Made by a program: the position numbers and the translations under genes | Shown: positions 25,429 to 32,983 of the stretch, in pieces | How positions within the stretch are numbered: position 1 is the stretch's first letter | Layout of the letters: each line of letters opens with the position of its first letter | The notes under the pieces: generated by a model | Databases searched by the model: none | What the model was told of the DNA's origin: nothing | The model's input: the letters and a program-made list of their open reading frames with translations, nothing else | Assembly: GCA_963975155.1 (NCBI GenBank) | Contig: CAXBFG010000009.1 | Span: forward strand, 1-64,000 | Source of the DNA: UBA5109 sp963975155 | Lineage (GTDB): Bacteria; Pseudomonadota; Gammaproteobacteria; Pseudomonadales; Pseudohongiellaceae | Reading direction: 5' to 3' | Length of the DNA: 64,000 bases

Positions 25429-25530
25429 GCATATCAAGTTGGTTAATTTGACAGTTTTACCGTCACGCCATTGTGTGCTTAATAGCACACATGGGCTCCT
25501 CCAAAACTGCAAATTACCAAAGCGTTATAC
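25429..25530 (+). other. attC site of cassette 10 (degenerate)
   Basis: The right box GTTATAC (25524-25530) is good, and arms TTGGTTAATTTGACAGTTTT and AAAACTGCAAATTACCAA pair with two or three bulged bases, as attC sites require. The left box appears as GCATATC (25429-25435), without the AAC end, so the site may be poorly recombined. Confidence 0.72.
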
Positions 25531-25548
25531 ACAGCAGGAGTACTGAAC

Positions 25549-25953
25549 ATGGTTGAAGGAAGTTGCCTCTGTGGCAATATCAAGTATCAAGTGGAAATAA
25601 ATCCAGAACAAATATTTAACTGTCACTGTAAATTTTGTAGAAAGGCACATGGTGCTGACTACGCAACGGTTGCTATTGCAAAGGCTTCAACATTATCTCT
25701 TATAGATGAGAAGGGACTTCTAAAAGAGCATCAAAACGATATAGGTGGCTTTCGGGCTTTTTGCACTGAATGTGGTAGTAGGCTCTTTAATTATGCACCA
25801 GATAAAAACTTATATTTCAGTGTCACACTGTCGACAATAGACACGCCCATTCAGATTAAACCAGCTGCGCATGCCAATACTGAATCCAAAGCAAGTTGGT
25901 GTGAGCCTTATAAAGGAATTCCCCAGTTTAGTGGGTTTCCGGATGGGCTATAA
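25549..25953 (+). CDS. Cassette 11: GFA (CENP-V/GFA-domain) zinc protein
   Basis: The 134-residue product is of the glutathione-dependent formaldehyde-activating-enzyme family. It has the Cys ligands of the structural and catalytic zinc: GSCLCGNIKYQV at the start, NCHCKFCRKAHGADYA, and FCTECGSRLF. GFA proteins bind S-hydroxymethyl-glutathione or related thiol adducts; most members have no proven substrate. Cassette 11 starts GTTATAC and its attC begins GTATAAC. Confidence 0.93.
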   Translation: MVEGSCLCGNIKYQVEINPEQIFNCHCKFCRKAHGADYATVAIAKASTLSLIDEKGLLKEHQNDIGGFRAFCTECGSRLFNYAPDKNLYFSVTLSTIDTPIQIKPAAHANTESKASWCEPYKGIPQFSGFPDGL

Positions 25954-25956
25954 AGT

Positions 25957-26034
25957 GTATAACAAGGCTTTCATGTCGCCAGCAAGCTGGCTGGGACGGC
26001 TACTGCGTAGCTACCCCATAGGGCGGCGTTAGCC
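25957..26034 (+). other. attC site of cassette 11
   Basis: Boxes GTATAAC (25957-25963) and GTTAGCC (26028-26034). The first complements GTTATAC at the cassette start exactly; the site is 78 bases. Confidence 0.92.
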
Positions 26035-26086
26035 GTTACAAGAACCGCTGACTGACAACATTGAGTACGGAGAATCGGGAGATTAT

Positions 26087-26677
26087 ATGAAAACACTCAT
26101 CACAGAGTTCATCAGTCTGGATGGAGTCGTACAGGCTCCAGGGGGAGCTGACGAAGACAAGGACGGCGGTTTCAGTCATGGTGGGTGGTCGATGAAGTAT
26201 TTCGACCCTGAGGTTATGGGTGGCATGTATGCCGAACTCGCTGCACAAAGTGACGTGCTCTTACAAGGACGTCGTACTTATCAGGTCTCGGCTGCAGCTT
26301 GGCCCAGTCGCTCAGGGGACCCATTCACGGATTGGATCAATCGTGTCCAGAAATATGTAGTATCCGATACACTCACCGAGAAAGATGCAATATGGAATCC
26401 TACCACAATCATTCGTGGCGCCGACTTATTGAAGACGGTGTCCGAATTGCGTGCGAGGCCGGGAGGGTATATCTACGTGTATGGCAGTGCAACGCTGGTC
26501 AGGTCTTTACTCGACGCCGATCTTGTCGATGAATTGCTGCTCACAATCGAACCGATCATTCTTGGTGGCGGAAAGACAATTTTTGCTGAGAACGGCAAGG
26601 CGATGCCATTTACGCTGGAGTCCTCGGTAAAAGCCAGTACAGGTGCGCAAGTTTGCCGTTATGTTCGTGCTCGGTAG
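26087..26677 (+). CDS. Cassette 12: dihydrofolate-reductase-like (RibD C-terminal type) protein
   Basis: This 196-residue product belongs to the RibD_C / DHFR-like family found across bacteria. Marks are ITEFISLDGVVQAPGG at the start, SDVLLQGRRTYQ in the nucleotide-binding part, GGYIYVYGSATLVRSLLDA and LLLTIEPIILGGGKTIF. The family binds NADPH-type cofactors; a role in folate metabolism or trimethoprim resistance is not implied. GGGAG lies upstream of the ATG. Codon use is closer to the host genes than in cassettes 1-9. Confidence 0.92.
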   Translation: MKTLITEFISLDGVVQAPGGADEDKDGGFSHGGWSMKYFDPEVMGGMYAELAAQSDVLLQGRRTYQVSAAAWPSRSGDPFTDWINRVQKYVVSDTLTEKDAIWNPTTIIRGADLLKTVSELRARPGGYIYVYGSATLVRSLLDADLVDELLLTIEPIILGGGKTIFAENGKAMPFTLESSVKASTGAQVCRYVRAR

Positions 26678-26682
26678 TTCAG

Positions 26683-26743
26683 GGCTACCAATGCGCTCGT
26701 TCAGACGCTCCTTACGCCACACCGCACAGCTTAAACGTTATGC
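26683..26743 (+). other. attC site of cassette 12 (slightly degenerate)
   Basis: GGCTACC (26683-26689) differs by one base from GGCTAAC, the complement expected from the cassette start. The right box is GTTATGC (26737-26743). At 61 bases it is the shortest site and the last recognisable one. Confidence 0.78.
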
Positions 26744-26769
26744 TCTGACCGCCAAGATAGGTGAAATAA

Positions 26770-26928
26770 ATGGCTGAGAACTTAAAAGTAAAAGGGCCAG
26801 CATCGTCTTTTCCATCTTTTGAAAAGACGTACGGCCATCCAGCCGATTATTGGTTCAAATTGCTATCTACTCAAAAAATATTTAAGCACATGGAAATGAC
26901 TGCTTGGTTAAAGACCGGGCAGCGCTAA
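26770..26928 (+). CDS. Small DUF4287-like protein in a cassette remnant
   Basis: A 52-residue frame starts at ATG 26770, after AGGTGA. It reads MAENLKVKGPASSFPSFEKT, then YGHPADYWFKLL, HMEMTAWLKTGQR. The order (K-GPAS-FPS-EK-YG-P, later KHME..AWLK) matches the start and end of DUF4287-type domains in shortened form. It is probably cassette 13, since it follows the attC 12 box GTTATGC, but no closing attC (expected GCATAAC) is visible, so the cassette's right end has been lost. Confidence 0.68.
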   Translation: MAENLKVKGPASSFPSFEKTYGHPADYWFKLLSTQKIFKHMEMTAWLKTGQR

Positions 26929-26931
26929 TCA

Positions 26932-27459
26932 ATGAACCACATGAACAGGATTTACTTAACGAGAAATTGGGCGACACTTCATATAGGGAAACTCCCTCCA
27001 GGATCCTGCTATATAAATTTTGGTGGAAAAACAGACCCTGACTATCAGATCACTCAATTCCCGAAACTATGCCTGAAACTATTTTTGACACTAATTTTAA
27101 TGTCGAATCCTGTCTTAGCCGCCGAAATCATGCCCTTCACTTCAGATGCTTGCAGCGCCTTCCCGGAAGGGACACTTACGCAAAATGAATTATGGCTGGA
27201 TTGCTGTGTTGCACATGATTACGCTTATTGGAAAGGCGGGACCAAGCAGGAAAGGCTTGCTGCCGATCAAGCCTTAAAAGTTTGTGTTGCCGAAGCAGGA
27301 GAACCTGAAATTGCGCTACTCATGCTCTCCGGAGTTCGTGTTGGCGGCACTCCATATCTGCCAACCCGTTTCCGTTGGGGCTATGGCTGGCCCTACCCGC
27401 GCGGTTATAAAGCATTATCTTCTGACGAATTGCAACAAATTGAAGAATTAACGGAATAA
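26932..27459 (+). CDS. Secreted protein with phospholipase A2-like HD motif
   Basis: The frame encodes 175 residues, but the first 40 look unlike a protein start. A signal peptide (LCLKLFLTLILMSNPVLAA) begins near residue 47. The mature part has CSAFPEG, LDCCVAHDYAYWKGGTKQER and a C-terminal FRWGYGWPYPRGY. CCxAHDxAYW resembles the CxxHDxCY catalytic motif of phospholipases A2, so a lipase-type hydrolase of the periplasm or outer side is possible. The native start codon may have been displaced when the cassette array met this gene: in-frame starts are lacking just before the signal peptide. It probably marks the first host gene. Confidence 0.7.
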   Translation: MNHMNRIYLTRNWATLHIGKLPPGSCYINFGGKTDPDYQITQFPKLCLKLFLTLILMSNPVLAAEIMPFTSDACSAFPEGTLTQNELWLDCCVAHDYAYWKGGTKQERLAADQALKVCVAEAGEPEIALLMLSGVRVGGTPYLPTRFRWGYGWPYPRGYKALSSDELQQIEELTE

Positions 27460-27513
27460 AATTTGTCACCTATTTGAAACCTGGATGCAACTGAGTTTGA
27501 TAGTATTTCAGTG

Positions 27514-27531
27514 GATTATGTATACATAATC
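27514..27531. promoter_or_regulatory. Perfect 18-bp palindrome, possible operator
   Basis: GATTATGTATACATAATC reads the same on both strands. It sits 110 bases before the AhpD-like gene in an otherwise empty gap and is of a size bound by dimeric repressors. No regulator gene is adjacent. Confidence 0.45.
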
Positions 27532-27640
27532 TAAGAAATATCAAATTGATCATCATTTAATTCATAGACTGCATGGGGTTGTTGTATTTTCATAGCCAGC
27601 ACAATTCAAAAGTTCCAGTCGTGAAAGGTGAGTGATTTAA

Positions 27641-27919
27641 TTGGTGATGCAGGGTTTTGCTTCCCTGCATGAAGCCAGCCTCGCAAAAGGTGCGCTCGAC
27701 AGCAAAACCAAAGAACTCATTGCACTGGGTATTGCAATCACCGTTCGTTGCGATGGGTGCATCTCCTACCATGTCCACGATGCACTACAGGCAGGTGCCA
27801 AAATGGAGGAGATCGCTGAAACGGTATCCGTCGCAATTTTGATGGGAGGCGGCCCATCCGTCGTGTATGGCATTGAAGCCATGCAGGCACTTAGTCAGTT
27901 TCAGGAACGCGGTTTATAA
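27641..27919 (+). CDS. Carboxymuconolactone decarboxylase-family (AhpD-like) protein
   Basis: The 92-residue product contains the alkylhydroperoxidase-like core: KTKELIALGIAITVRCDGCI with the redox CxxC, followed by SYHVHDALQAGAKMEEIAET, then MGGGPSVVYGIEAMQAL. Family members of this type usually have about 20 more residues at the N-terminus. Here a TAA stop precedes the TTG start directly, though a Shine-Dalgarno (AAAGGTGAG) is well placed. Either this is a natural short form or the 5' end is damaged. Confidence 0.85.
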   Translation: MVMQGFASLHEASLAKGALDSKTKELIALGIAITVRCDGCISYHVHDALQAGAKMEEIAETVSVAILMGGGPSVVYGIEAMQALSQFQERGL

Positions 27920-28076
27920 TGCAAAGCATTCCTCAGTTTAGAAGAACTGTGACTGTAAAAATAAACACAAGTGCGGAATATGGCAAAGTGCTTCAAAGCA
28001 AGAATTTTCCAGAAATCCGGATCTGGTATAGTCAAGTTCCGCAAACCATGGCTTTACTGTTTTAAGCGAGACAACG

Positions 28077-28544
28077 ATGAACGAAGTTGAATATGCAGGC
28101 TTTTGGATCCGAACAGCTGCGGCACTTATCGATACTTTCCTGATGCTAATTATCGTCGTGCCATTACTGACGATTTTTTATGGAGACATCTACTGGACCG
28201 GTGATGTCAGGGTGGCGGGATTTTGGAGTTTCATGTTCAATTATATATTTCCAGCTTTTGTCGTGATCATTTTCTGGATCTACAAATCCGCAACGCCGGG
28301 TAAAATGCTGTTGAAATTGACCATCGTCGACGCACAAACGGGCGGCAAACCCAGCACAGGGCAATTCATTGGTCGGTATCTTGGCTACTATGTTTCAATG
28401 ATTCCTTTTTTTCTCGGCATTATCTGGGTGGGGATCGACAAGCGAAAACAAGGCTGGCATGACAAACTGGCCGGTACGGTAGTTATCAGAAGCAAACATA
28501 CTGAACCCGTAAAATTTGCGCATCAGGATGAAACGGTTTCATGA
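28077..28544 (+). CDS. RDD-family membrane protein
   Basis: The 155-residue protein has three to four membrane segments and the family start YAGFWIRTAAALIDTFLM with its Arg and Asp pair, then SATPGKMLLKLTIVDAQTGG and RYLGYYVSMIPFFLGIIW, KRKQGWHDKLAGTVVI. RDD proteins are small membrane proteins, some implicated in transport; this one has no assigned role. Its stop overlaps the next start (ATGA), so the two are co-translated. Confidence 0.93.
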   Translation: MNEVEYAGFWIRTAAALIDTFLMLIIVVPLLTIFYGDIYWTGDVRVAGFWSFMFNYIFPAFVVIIFWIYKSATPGKMLLKLTIVDAQTGGKPSTGQFIGRYLGYYVSMIPFFLGIIWVGIDKRKQGWHDKLAGTVVIRSKHTEPVKFAHQDETVS

Positions 28545-28786
28545 CTGAGGCTGCCCACTTATCAGGAGAAGTATTTTTAAAATTGGCCAACTACCGTATG
28601 CCCTTCGGTAAATATGCCAATAAGCGCCTGGTAGAAATTCCGGAAGAATATTTTATCTGGTTTTCCAAAAAGGGCTTCCCCGCCGGTGAACTGGGTGAAT
28701 TTATGTCCATGATGCTGGAAATCAAAGTTAATGGACTCGAGTATTTATTTGACCCTTTGCACAAGTCTTCTTATCGCAATCATTAA
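28541..28786 (+). CDS. DUF3820-family protein
   Basis: This 81-residue protein has the family pattern YRMPFGKYANKRLVEIPEEY followed by WFSKKGFPAGELGEFM. DUF3820 members are short soluble proteins found across gammaproteobacteria, sometimes annotated as quorum-regulated, without a biochemical role. The start overlaps the RDD gene stop by four bases. Confidence 0.92.
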   Translation: MTEAAHLSGEVFLKLANYRMPFGKYANKRLVEIPEEYFIWFSKKGFPAGELGEFMSMMLEIKVNGLEYLFDPLHKSSYRNH

Positions 28787-28832
28787 CCGAAGCATCACGC
28801 AGTATCCTTTAATTCAAAATGAGTAATTTGAA

Positions 28833-29057
28833 ATGAACGAAATTGAAATTAACAAGGAACCTGTTGAATTATATAAAATCTTGAAATTCGAGGGCCTGGC
28901 CGGCAGTGGAGGAGAAGCTAAAGCACTTATCGAGCAGGGACTTATTCTTTTAAACGGCGTAACTGAAACACAAAAGCGTAAGAAAATTGTCAGCGGCGAT
29001 ATCCTGGAGCTTAATAAACAGCAATATAAAGTTACCTTCAATAAGTCAGCCACATAA
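28833..29057 (+). CDS. S4-domain RNA-binding protein (YbcJ-like)
   Basis: The 74-residue product is a stand-alone S4 RNA-binding domain: LYKILKFEGLAGSGGEAKAL, then IEQGLILLNGVTETQKRKKI, then VSGDILELNKQQYKV. E. coli YbcJ and relatives in ribosome quality control share this design. Charged residues after NGV likely contact RNA. It sits in a run of very small conserved genes (28541-30076). Confidence 0.93.
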   Translation: MNEIEINKEPVELYKILKFEGLAGSGGEAKALIEQGLILLNGVTETQKRKKIVSGDILELNKQQYKVTFNKSAT

Positions 29058-29203
29058 GACTCCGGTACTGAACCAGGGTGAGGGAAAAAGAACTTTCGTT
29101 CTGAACTCAAGCATAGATGCCGTACAAGCTATCTTATGTGTACAATCACTTGCTCGATAGCTGACATATCTTTTTCGATCGTTAACCCGAAGGATTCCAA
29201 ATC

Positions 29204-29440
29204 ATGAAAATCTATGGCCGTGCACAGAATGACGATGCAGAACTTAATATCCTGTCTGAAGCTGCTCTCGTTGCGGAACCGTCCAGTCTCCGGGATCTGG
29301 CCTCCTTTCTCTATCGCTGTGCCGATGCCATTGAAGACCAGGGAGAAGACTGGGAACATGATCAATTCGAAAGTAATGACAACATAAGTTTTCAATTTGA
29401 TGTATTCAATCCCTATCTTGTTACCGATACAGATGATTAA
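29204..29440 (+). CDS. Small acidic protein, possibly Imm32-like
   Basis: The 78-residue product starts MKIYGRAQNDDAELNILSEA and contains SSLRDLASFLYRCADAIEDQ with an acidic C-terminus. The order of beta strand, then a helix with FLxxCADxxE, resembles the Imm32 immunity-protein domain, but no toxin gene lies nearby, so the name describes likeness only. Shine-Dalgarno is weak (GAAGGAT). Confidence 0.72.
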   Translation: MKIYGRAQNDDAELNILSEAALVAEPSSLRDLASFLYRCADAIEDQGEDWEHDQFESNDNISFQFDVFNPYLVTDTDD

Positions 29441-29504
29441 TTAGCCTTCTGCACTATGCTGCTCACTACTATAAATAGCTTTTTACAGGGATCATAAAGT
29501 AACT

Positions 29505-29762
29505 ATGTCAGAGATTAATTTTACCAATGCAGAAAAAGATGAAATAGTTAAAAAAATTCAGCAGTACTGCAGCAATGAACTGGGGCAAGACATCGGGCAA
29601 TTCGATGCTGAATTCCTGTTGGATTTTTTCACTAATGAAATTGGCGGCTATTATTATAATCGCGGCTTATATGATGCGCGGCAGATTTTCGAAACTAAAC
29701 TCGAAGATATTGATGAAGTCATTTATGCCATGGAAAAAGATACCACGCGCAAAGGCACTTGA
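29505..29762 (+). CDS. DUF2164-family protein
   Basis: The 85-residue product has the family pattern FTNAEKDEIVKKIQQYCSNE, LGQDIGQFDAEFLLDFF and IGGYYYNRGLYDAR. DUF2164 proteins are short, soluble and uncharacterised, and are widespread in proteobacteria. It stands 65 bases after the preceding small gene and nearly touches the DUF1272 gene downstream. Confidence 0.92.
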   Translation: MSEINFTNAEKDEIVKKIQQYCSNELGQDIGQFDAEFLLDFFTNEIGGYYYNRGLYDARQIFETKLEDIDEVIYAMEKDTTRKGT

Positions 29763-29767
29763 AAATA

Positions 29768-30076
29768 ATGCTGGAATTAAGACCTAGCTGTGAACACTGC
29801 AATAAACCCTTGCCTCCTTCTTCTACCGAGGCAATGATCTGTTCTTTTGAATGTACTTTTTGTAAACAATGCGTAGATGAAGTGCTGGAAAATGTCTGCT
29901 GCAATTGCGGCGGGGGTTTTAGCCCTAGACCAATTCGCCCAAGTCAGAATCTAAAAGACGAGAGCTTCCTTGGTAAATATCCAGCTTCCAGCAAAATAAA
30001 GCACAGGCCTGTTAACACCCAGGAACATCATTTATTTTCCAGCAGCATAAAAGGTATACCACCAAATAAGCGCTAA
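29768..30076 (+). CDS. DUF1272-family zinc-ribbon-like protein
   Basis: The 102-residue product begins MLELRPSCEHCNKPLPPSST, then CSFECTFCKQCVDEVLENVC and CNCGGGF. Eight or more Cys in pairs indicate two zinc sites. DUF1272 proteins have no known role. ATG 29768 is preferred over a TTG at 29759 because the family starts MLELRP. A 42-residue tail beyond the zinc part is not conserved in type. It converges on trmB with a 4-base overlap. Confidence 0.9.
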   Translation: MLELRPSCEHCNKPLPPSSTEAMICSFECTFCKQCVDEVLENVCCNCGGGFSPRPIRPSQNLKDESFLGKYPASSKIKHRPVNTQEHHLFSSSIKGIPPNKR

Positions 30077-30765
30077 GAAGCTGATATTTTTTTAAATATT
30101 AAATCCCATACACCATGACCAAGTTTTTCACCCCGGCGCTGAAATTTTGTAACGGGCCGGTCGTGCCCCATAGAATATTTTCCATTCTCTGCAAGGTTCT
30201 TCAGATCAGCAGTTTGTTCTAATACTTCCAGCATCTGCTCGGCATAGTTTTCCCAGTCGGTAGCCAGATGAATCAGGCCACCCTGTTTAATTTTAGGTAA
30301 AACACGATTTATAAATTCAGGCTGTATCAGACGTCGTTTATGATGTCTTTTTTTATGCCAGGGGTCCGGAAAAAAGATTTGTAATTTATCCAGCGAATTA
30401 TCTGCGATGCACTCCTGTAAAACCAGTTTTGCGTCATTCTGATATACCCGCACATTTGTTATATCAGCGTCTGCCAGTTTACGTAACAGGGTTCCGATAC
30501 CCGGCGGATGCACATCAACGCCGATAAAGTTTTGTTGTGGATTATCCTTGGCCATCTGTACCAATGAGTCGCCCATCCCGAAACCTATTTCAAAAACAAG
30601 CGGGTTGGTATTCGTAAATATCTCCACAGCATTGATACAGCCATTTTCCCTTTCCAGGCCAAATTCCGGCCAGTAATTGGCCAAAGCCTTTTCTTGTGAG
30701 GGCGTTAAACGCCCGCCACGCACCACATAACTTTTTATAGTACGTAAAGACGTAGACTCATTCAT
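30073..30765 (-). CDS. trmB: tRNA (guanine-N7)-methyltransferase TrmB
   Basis: TrmB methylates G46 of tRNAs using S-adenosylmethionine. The 230-residue product has RSYVVRGGR-like start (IKSYVVRGGRLTPSQEKAL), SAM motif LVFEIGFGMGDSLVQMA, the signature IFFPDPWHKKRHHKRRLIQ and C-terminal TKFQRRGEKLGHGVWDLIF. The start is set at 30765, which overlaps the upstream DUF423 gene by four bases; a longer frame to 30972 has no family support. Confidence 0.97.
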   Translation of the reverse strand: MNESTSLRTIKSYVVRGGRLTPSQEKALANYWPEFGLERENGCINAVEIFTNTNPLVFEIGFGMGDSLVQMAKDNPQQNFIGVDVHPPGIGTLLRKLADADITNVRVYQNDAKLVLQECIADNSLDKLQIFFPDPWHKKRHHKRRLIQPEFINRVLPKIKQGGLIHLATDWENYAEQMLEVLEQTADLKNLAENGKYSMGHDRPVTKFQRRGEKLGHGVWDLIFKKISAS

Positions 30766-31145
30766 GATGATTTCATGTGATTGCGTATCAAACCATAGGC
30801 TATCAATCCCCAACCAAACAGAAAGGCCAAACCGCCCAAGGGTGTGATGTAGGCAAACCAAGTGATGCCGGTTAATGCCAGTAAATAGAGACTGCCCGAA
30901 AACAAGACAATGCCCGTCTGAAACGCATAACCACTGCGCGTAAAACTCCTCGAAGCTGGAAATACATAACAAAGTAAACCTGAAGCCAGCAAGGCTACTA
31001 CATGAAACATTTGATAGAGCACGGCCGTATCCCAGGTAGCCAATTCAGATTCAGTGAGAATACCTGCCAGGCTGTGCGCCCCAAAAGCACCAAGTGCCAC
31101 TACCAGAAAGCCGTTTATGGCCGCGTATAAGAAAAACCTTTGCAT
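30762..31145 (-). CDS. DUF423-family membrane protein (YgdD-like)
   Basis: The 127-residue protein has four membrane segments and the family marks LVVALGAFGAHSLAGIL, LYQMFHVVALLASG, GIVLFSGSLYLLALTG and the C-terminal FITPLGG-like YITPLGGLAFLFGWGLIA. Role unknown. ATG 31145 gives the common N-terminus (MQRFFLYAAINGFL); a frame reaches 31199 but runs through the rpoH terminator. It is co-translated with trmB. Confidence 0.92.
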   Translation of the reverse strand: MQRFFLYAAINGFLVVALGAFGAHSLAGILTESELATWDTAVLYQMFHVVALLASGLLCYVFPASRSFTRSGYAFQTGIVLFSGSLYLLALTGITWFAYITPLGGLAFLFGWGLIAYGLIRNHMKSS

Positions 31146-31170
31146 TATTTTATTCCTGTAATTCCGGACA

Positions 31171-31196
31171 TAAAAAAGCCGCCAAAAAAGGCGGCT
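31171..31196 (-). terminator. Rho-independent terminator of rpoH
   Basis: AGCCGCC (31177-31183) and GGCGGCT (31190-31196) pair perfectly around a six-base loop, and six T follow on the minus strand. It lies 20 bases after the rpoH stop. DUF423 starts just beyond it. Confidence 0.93.
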
Positions 31197-31215
31197 CAAA
31201 TATTTATTCGTTCAG

Positions 31216-32112
31216 CTAAGCTTCGAGTACAGCTTTTACTTTATTCATGGCATTTTTTTCCAGCTGCCTGATGCGCTCTGCAGAAACCTGATATTTGTCT
31301 GCAAGATCATGCAAAGTGGCTTTGTTACCATCATTCAGCCAACGCTGTGCCAGAATATCCCTGCTGCGCTCATCTAAACCATCAAGCGCCATGTACAGGT
31401 TATCTGTATTGGTCTGAGCGTAGTCTTCATCTTCAATATTACGCGCAGGATCATAACGCTCATCTTCGAGATACTGTGCAGGTGCAAAAGCCGCCTCGTC
31501 ATCATCTGAGTCCGCTGCTCCATCAAAGGATGCATCATAAAGACCCAAACGGCCCTCCATTTGCATGACAGTTTTCGCGTCAACGCCTAAATCTGATGCT
31601 ACTTTGTCAGCTTCTTCCTGGCTCAGCCAGCCAAGACGCTTCTTGGAGCCACGAAGATTGAAAAACAGTTTGCGCTGCGCCTTGGTCGTGGCAACTTTTA
31701 CAATACGCCAGTTTCTCAGAATAAATTCATGCATTTCTGCCTTGATCCAGTGCACCGCAAATGAGACGAGACGTACACCCATTTCCGGATTAAAGCGTTT
31801 GACAGCCTTCATGAGGCCTACATTACCTTCCTGAATCAGGTCTGCTTCAGCTAATCCGTAGCCAGAGTAACTCTTGGCCATATAGACAACAAAGCGCATG
31901 TGAGCAAGTACTAACTTACGAGCTGCATCAAGATCTTCGTCATAATAGTATTTATTTGCCAGCTCAAGTTCTTCTTCTGCCGTCAAGATCGCAATACCGT
32001 TGACCGCAGTAATATAGGCATTCAGGTCGCGACCGGGCACCATAGTGTCTACGACACTCAGGTTTCTTCCAGTCACAGCACCTGCTGTTTTACCACTTAC
32101 TTTTCCAGTCAT
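31216..32112 (-). CDS. rpoH: RNA polymerase heat-shock sigma factor RpoH (sigma32)
   Basis: RpoH directs transcription of heat-shock genes. The 298-residue product has region 2 (LVLAHMRFVVYMAKSYSGYG, DLIQEGNVGLMKAVKRFNPE, RLVSFAVHWIKAEMHEFIL), the RpoH box RNWRIVKVATTKAQRKLFFN, an acidic linker, and region 4 (DERSRDILAQRWLN, SAERIRQLEKNAM). The N-terminal extension (GKVSGKTAGAVTG) is slightly longer than in Escherichia. It has its own terminator. The 257-base gap upstream probably holds the promoter; no element was assigned. Confidence 0.97.
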   Translation of the reverse strand: MTGKVSGKTAGAVTGRNLSVVDTMVPGRDLNAYITAVNGIAILTAEEELELANKYYYDEDLDAARKLVLAHMRFVVYMAKSYSGYGLAEADLIQEGNVGLMKAVKRFNPEMGVRLVSFAVHWIKAEMHEFILRNWRIVKVATTKAQRKLFFNLRGSKKRLGWLSQEEADKVASDLGVDAKTVMQMEGRLGLYDASFDGAADSDDDEAAFAPAQYLEDERYDPARNIEDEDYAQTNTDNLYMALDGLDERSRDILAQRWLNDGNKATLHDLADKYQVSAERIRQLEKNAMNKVKAVLEA

Positions 32113-32369
32113 TTTGTTACCACACCTGATTTTGTCTAATTTGTTAATTTTGCCTGCTTACGCAAAGCGGCCCCAGACTGATCAAATATTCTCAAAACTG
32201 TTTAGGTCTTTTTCTTGCCAGCCTTTCGCTTAGAGTCTGCAGGGCGCAAAATATTACCATCTTCAGAGTTAGACAGCTACCCGCCCTGAATGTTCAATCT
32301 CCCGGAAGCACAGGTTTAAGTTATACAAAACATGACCTAATCTAGTACTTTTTGCCGAGATTTCAAGGC

Positions 32370-32828
32370 CTAGTAATAATATTCCGTATAACCAGGTAAC
32401 AAGCGATACCTTGAATTCAGGAAGGCCACAATATCGATCAGCTCCGTTACCTTCATATCTTCATTCAGATACATTGGTGAAGAATTAGCCCGGTTACGCT
32501 CCTGCCTTGGCAGCAAATCGAGATATTGCTCGGAAAGCACATGGTCGGGATTGATGATGGATGTCGCCAAATCTCCATAGGTTTTTGCGAACATCAATTC
32601 CCCACCCAGGACTACAGTGAACGGACTTGTTCCCGCGTAAGCAGGTAATTCCACACCATCCACCACGTGACACTGATTGCAACCCAGGGAGACAAATGCT
32701 TCCTGGCCACGATCGAGGTCACCTCGCAGAATTGGAAATCTGAAGTCATTTGCATAATCCGGATAAATTCGACAGGCACTCAAAGTGATAATTGAAATAC
32801 CCAGCAATAAAATCGATAATTTTTTCAT
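32370..32828 (-). CDS. Monohaem c-type cytochrome lipoprotein
   Basis: The 152-residue product has a lipoprotein signal (LLLGISIITLSAC, Cys19) and one haem motif CNQCH in LGCNQCHVVDGVELPAYAG. A late Met in SPMYLNEDMKVTELIDIVAF can serve as the haem ligand. It is a membrane-anchored periplasmic electron carrier of unknown partner. The gene is divergent from the TauE/SafE gene. Confidence 0.9.
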   Translation of the reverse strand: MKKLSILLLGISIITLSACRIYPDYANDFRFPILRGDLDRGQEAFVSLGCNQCHVVDGVELPAYAGTSPFTVVLGGELMFAKTYGDLATSIINPDHVLSEQYLDLLPRQERNRANSSPMYLNEDMKVTELIDIVAFLNSRYRLLPGYTEYYY

Positions 32829-32983
32829 CAGTACTGCTCCTTTTTACATCTGTTCACTATTACATCTGCTCGCTATTATACCCGCCCAGCATTAAATCAT
32901 AATCCTTTTTGTTTTACTGCTTTTGATTTAGGTCAGACAAGACTCTTGTGTCTTAAAGTATTGCGGTCTGCGATAATGCGCCG

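Noticed and set aside
29204..29440. Toxin-immunity locus around the Imm32-like gene
   Set aside because: No toxin, secretion or repeat-rich gene is nearby.
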